From Sulfurimonas autotrophica (GTDB lineage Bacteria; Campylobacterota; Campylobacteria; Campylobacterales; Sulfurimonadaceae): DNA of 22,125 nucleotides. Shown here one piece after another: positions 21,879-22,125 of the stretch (position 1 is its first letter; the number at the start of each line of letters is the position of its first letter). The stretch is from the NCBI GenBank assembly GCA_015662405.1, contig DQUE01000059.1, positions 1 through 22,125 on the forward strand, given 5' to 3'. The notes under the pieces were generated by a model that was given only the letters and a program-made list of their open reading frames with translations, ran no database searches and was not told where the DNA came from. The position numbers were made by a program, and so were the translations under genes.

Positions 21879-22028
21879 TTAATTTGATGACAGTTTGTCA
21901 TATAATTTTTCAATTATAGCTGTAAACTGATGCAGTAATATTTCCAACTCTTCAATAGCAAAAGCATCTGACCTTACACACTTTTCAATTTCTAAACTCC
22001 ATAAGTAAGAGACCATAAATAACTTCAT
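21879..22028 (-). CDS. Possible 49-residue ORF
   Basis: An open frame from the ATG at 22028 to TAA at 21879 reads like protein, with MVSYLWSLEIEKCVRS and then EELEILLHQFTAIIEKLYDK forming a plausible amphipathic helix. I do not recognise it. There is no ribosome site and a stop codon lies four codons upstream, so it could equally be the tail of a decayed longer gene. It lies upstream of the YibQ-type gene on the same strand. Confidence 0.35.
   Translation of the reverse strand: MKLFMVSYLWSLEIEKCVRSDAFAIEELEILLHQFTAIIEKLYDKLSSN
21887..21901. repeat. Perfect 15-base palindrome (ATGACA-N3-TGTCAT)
   Basis: Six-base arms around GTT. The right arm's last base begins a plus-strand TATAAT (21901-21906), so the palindrome sits where a repressor would block a -10 box. 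It also lies at the 3' end of the possible 49-residue ORF and upstream of the YibQ-type gene. No long T run follows on either strand, so a terminator is less likely than a protein site. Confidence 0.4.
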
Positions 22029-22088
22029 AGATAAGTATCAAGACAGATATAATTTCAACATTGGACCATTAATTGCTTGTATACAGTT

Positions 22089-22125
22089 ATGATGATAGAA
22101 ACAAAAACATTAGAGAAATTAAGAA
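22089..22125 (+). CDS. Possible start of a gene running off the window
   Basis: ATG-ATG followed by IETKTLEKLR stays open to the edge. A TATACA box (22080-22085) ends 6 bases before the second ATG, like the leaderless genes here. Twelve codons are too few to identify or confirm it. Confidence 0.25.
   Translation, partial: MMIETKTLEKLR

Noticed and set aside
1..22125. tRNA, rRNA, CRISPR arrays, transposase or integrase genes
   Set aside because: I saw no cloverleaf with CCA-adjacent stems, no regularly spaced repeats and no transposase or integrase motifs on reading both strands.

Overview
The window is AT-rich, gene-dense chromosomal DNA of a Campylobacterota (Epsilonproteobacteria) member. 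A free-living Sulfurimonas-like genus is my best inference. The signs are PEB4-type parvulin next to endonuclease III and class II aldolase, the lineage-specific initiator partner HobA, a long-form FolP, a PycA-like biotin carboxylase and TATAAT-type -10 boxes without clear -35 boxes. Almost everything is core housekeeping. I see no prophage, insertion sequence, CRISPR array, tRNA or rRNA.

Layout. 1-568: amino end of ClpB, cut by the window edge. 674-2389: a PLP-dependent ACC deaminase/D-cysteine desulfhydrase relative behind the periplasmic parvulin PEB4, both on the minus strand. 2548-5656: nth, a small lipoprotein gene, cmoA (minus), a one-helix membrane protein gene and fbaA (minus). 5799-8132: a coiled-coil protein and a FapA/DUF342 polymer-type protein as a two-gene unit. 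8133-8819: a 687-base stretch with no intact gene, holding the wreck of a small helix-turn-helix regulator gene and a second broken Lys-rich ORF. 8820-10215: HU with a clear terminator, MsrB, and an exported cyclophilin. 10204-14189 (minus): the compact operon rppH-lysC-hobA-holB-folP, in which nearly every junction touches or overlaps. 14267-17609 (plus, divergent): hemW, tatB, tatC, queA. 17599-19050 (minus): biotin carboxylase. 19180-20055: an AraC regulator with a GyrI-like ligand domain. 20045-21821 (minus): dprA behind a YibQ-type divergent polysaccharide deacetylase. 21822-22125: a palindrome, a possible 49-residue ORF and perhaps the first codons of another gene.

From memory, the block queA-tatC-tatB-hemW / rppH-lysC-hobA-holB-folP matches the order in Campylobacter jejuni, and rppH-lysC-hobA-holB-folP that in Helicobacter pylori. 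The rppH operon therefore joins RNA 5'-end decay, aspartate-family amino acids, replication initiation and clamp loading, and folate synthesis. Export and folding are also well represented: TatBC, PEB4, the exported cyclophilin and ClpB.

No complete undescribed system is evident. The best second-look signals are: (i) at least four intact genes plus one pseudogene whose start codon lies 6-7 bases after a -10 box with no Shine-Dalgarno, predicting leaderless mRNAs; (ii) the decayed region at 8290-8760; (iii) a FolP with rewritten pterin-site motifs and an N-terminal extension; (iv) a delta-prime subunit lacking its ATP-binding front end, encoded overlapping hobA; (v) four convergent gene pairs that all overlap at their stop codons.
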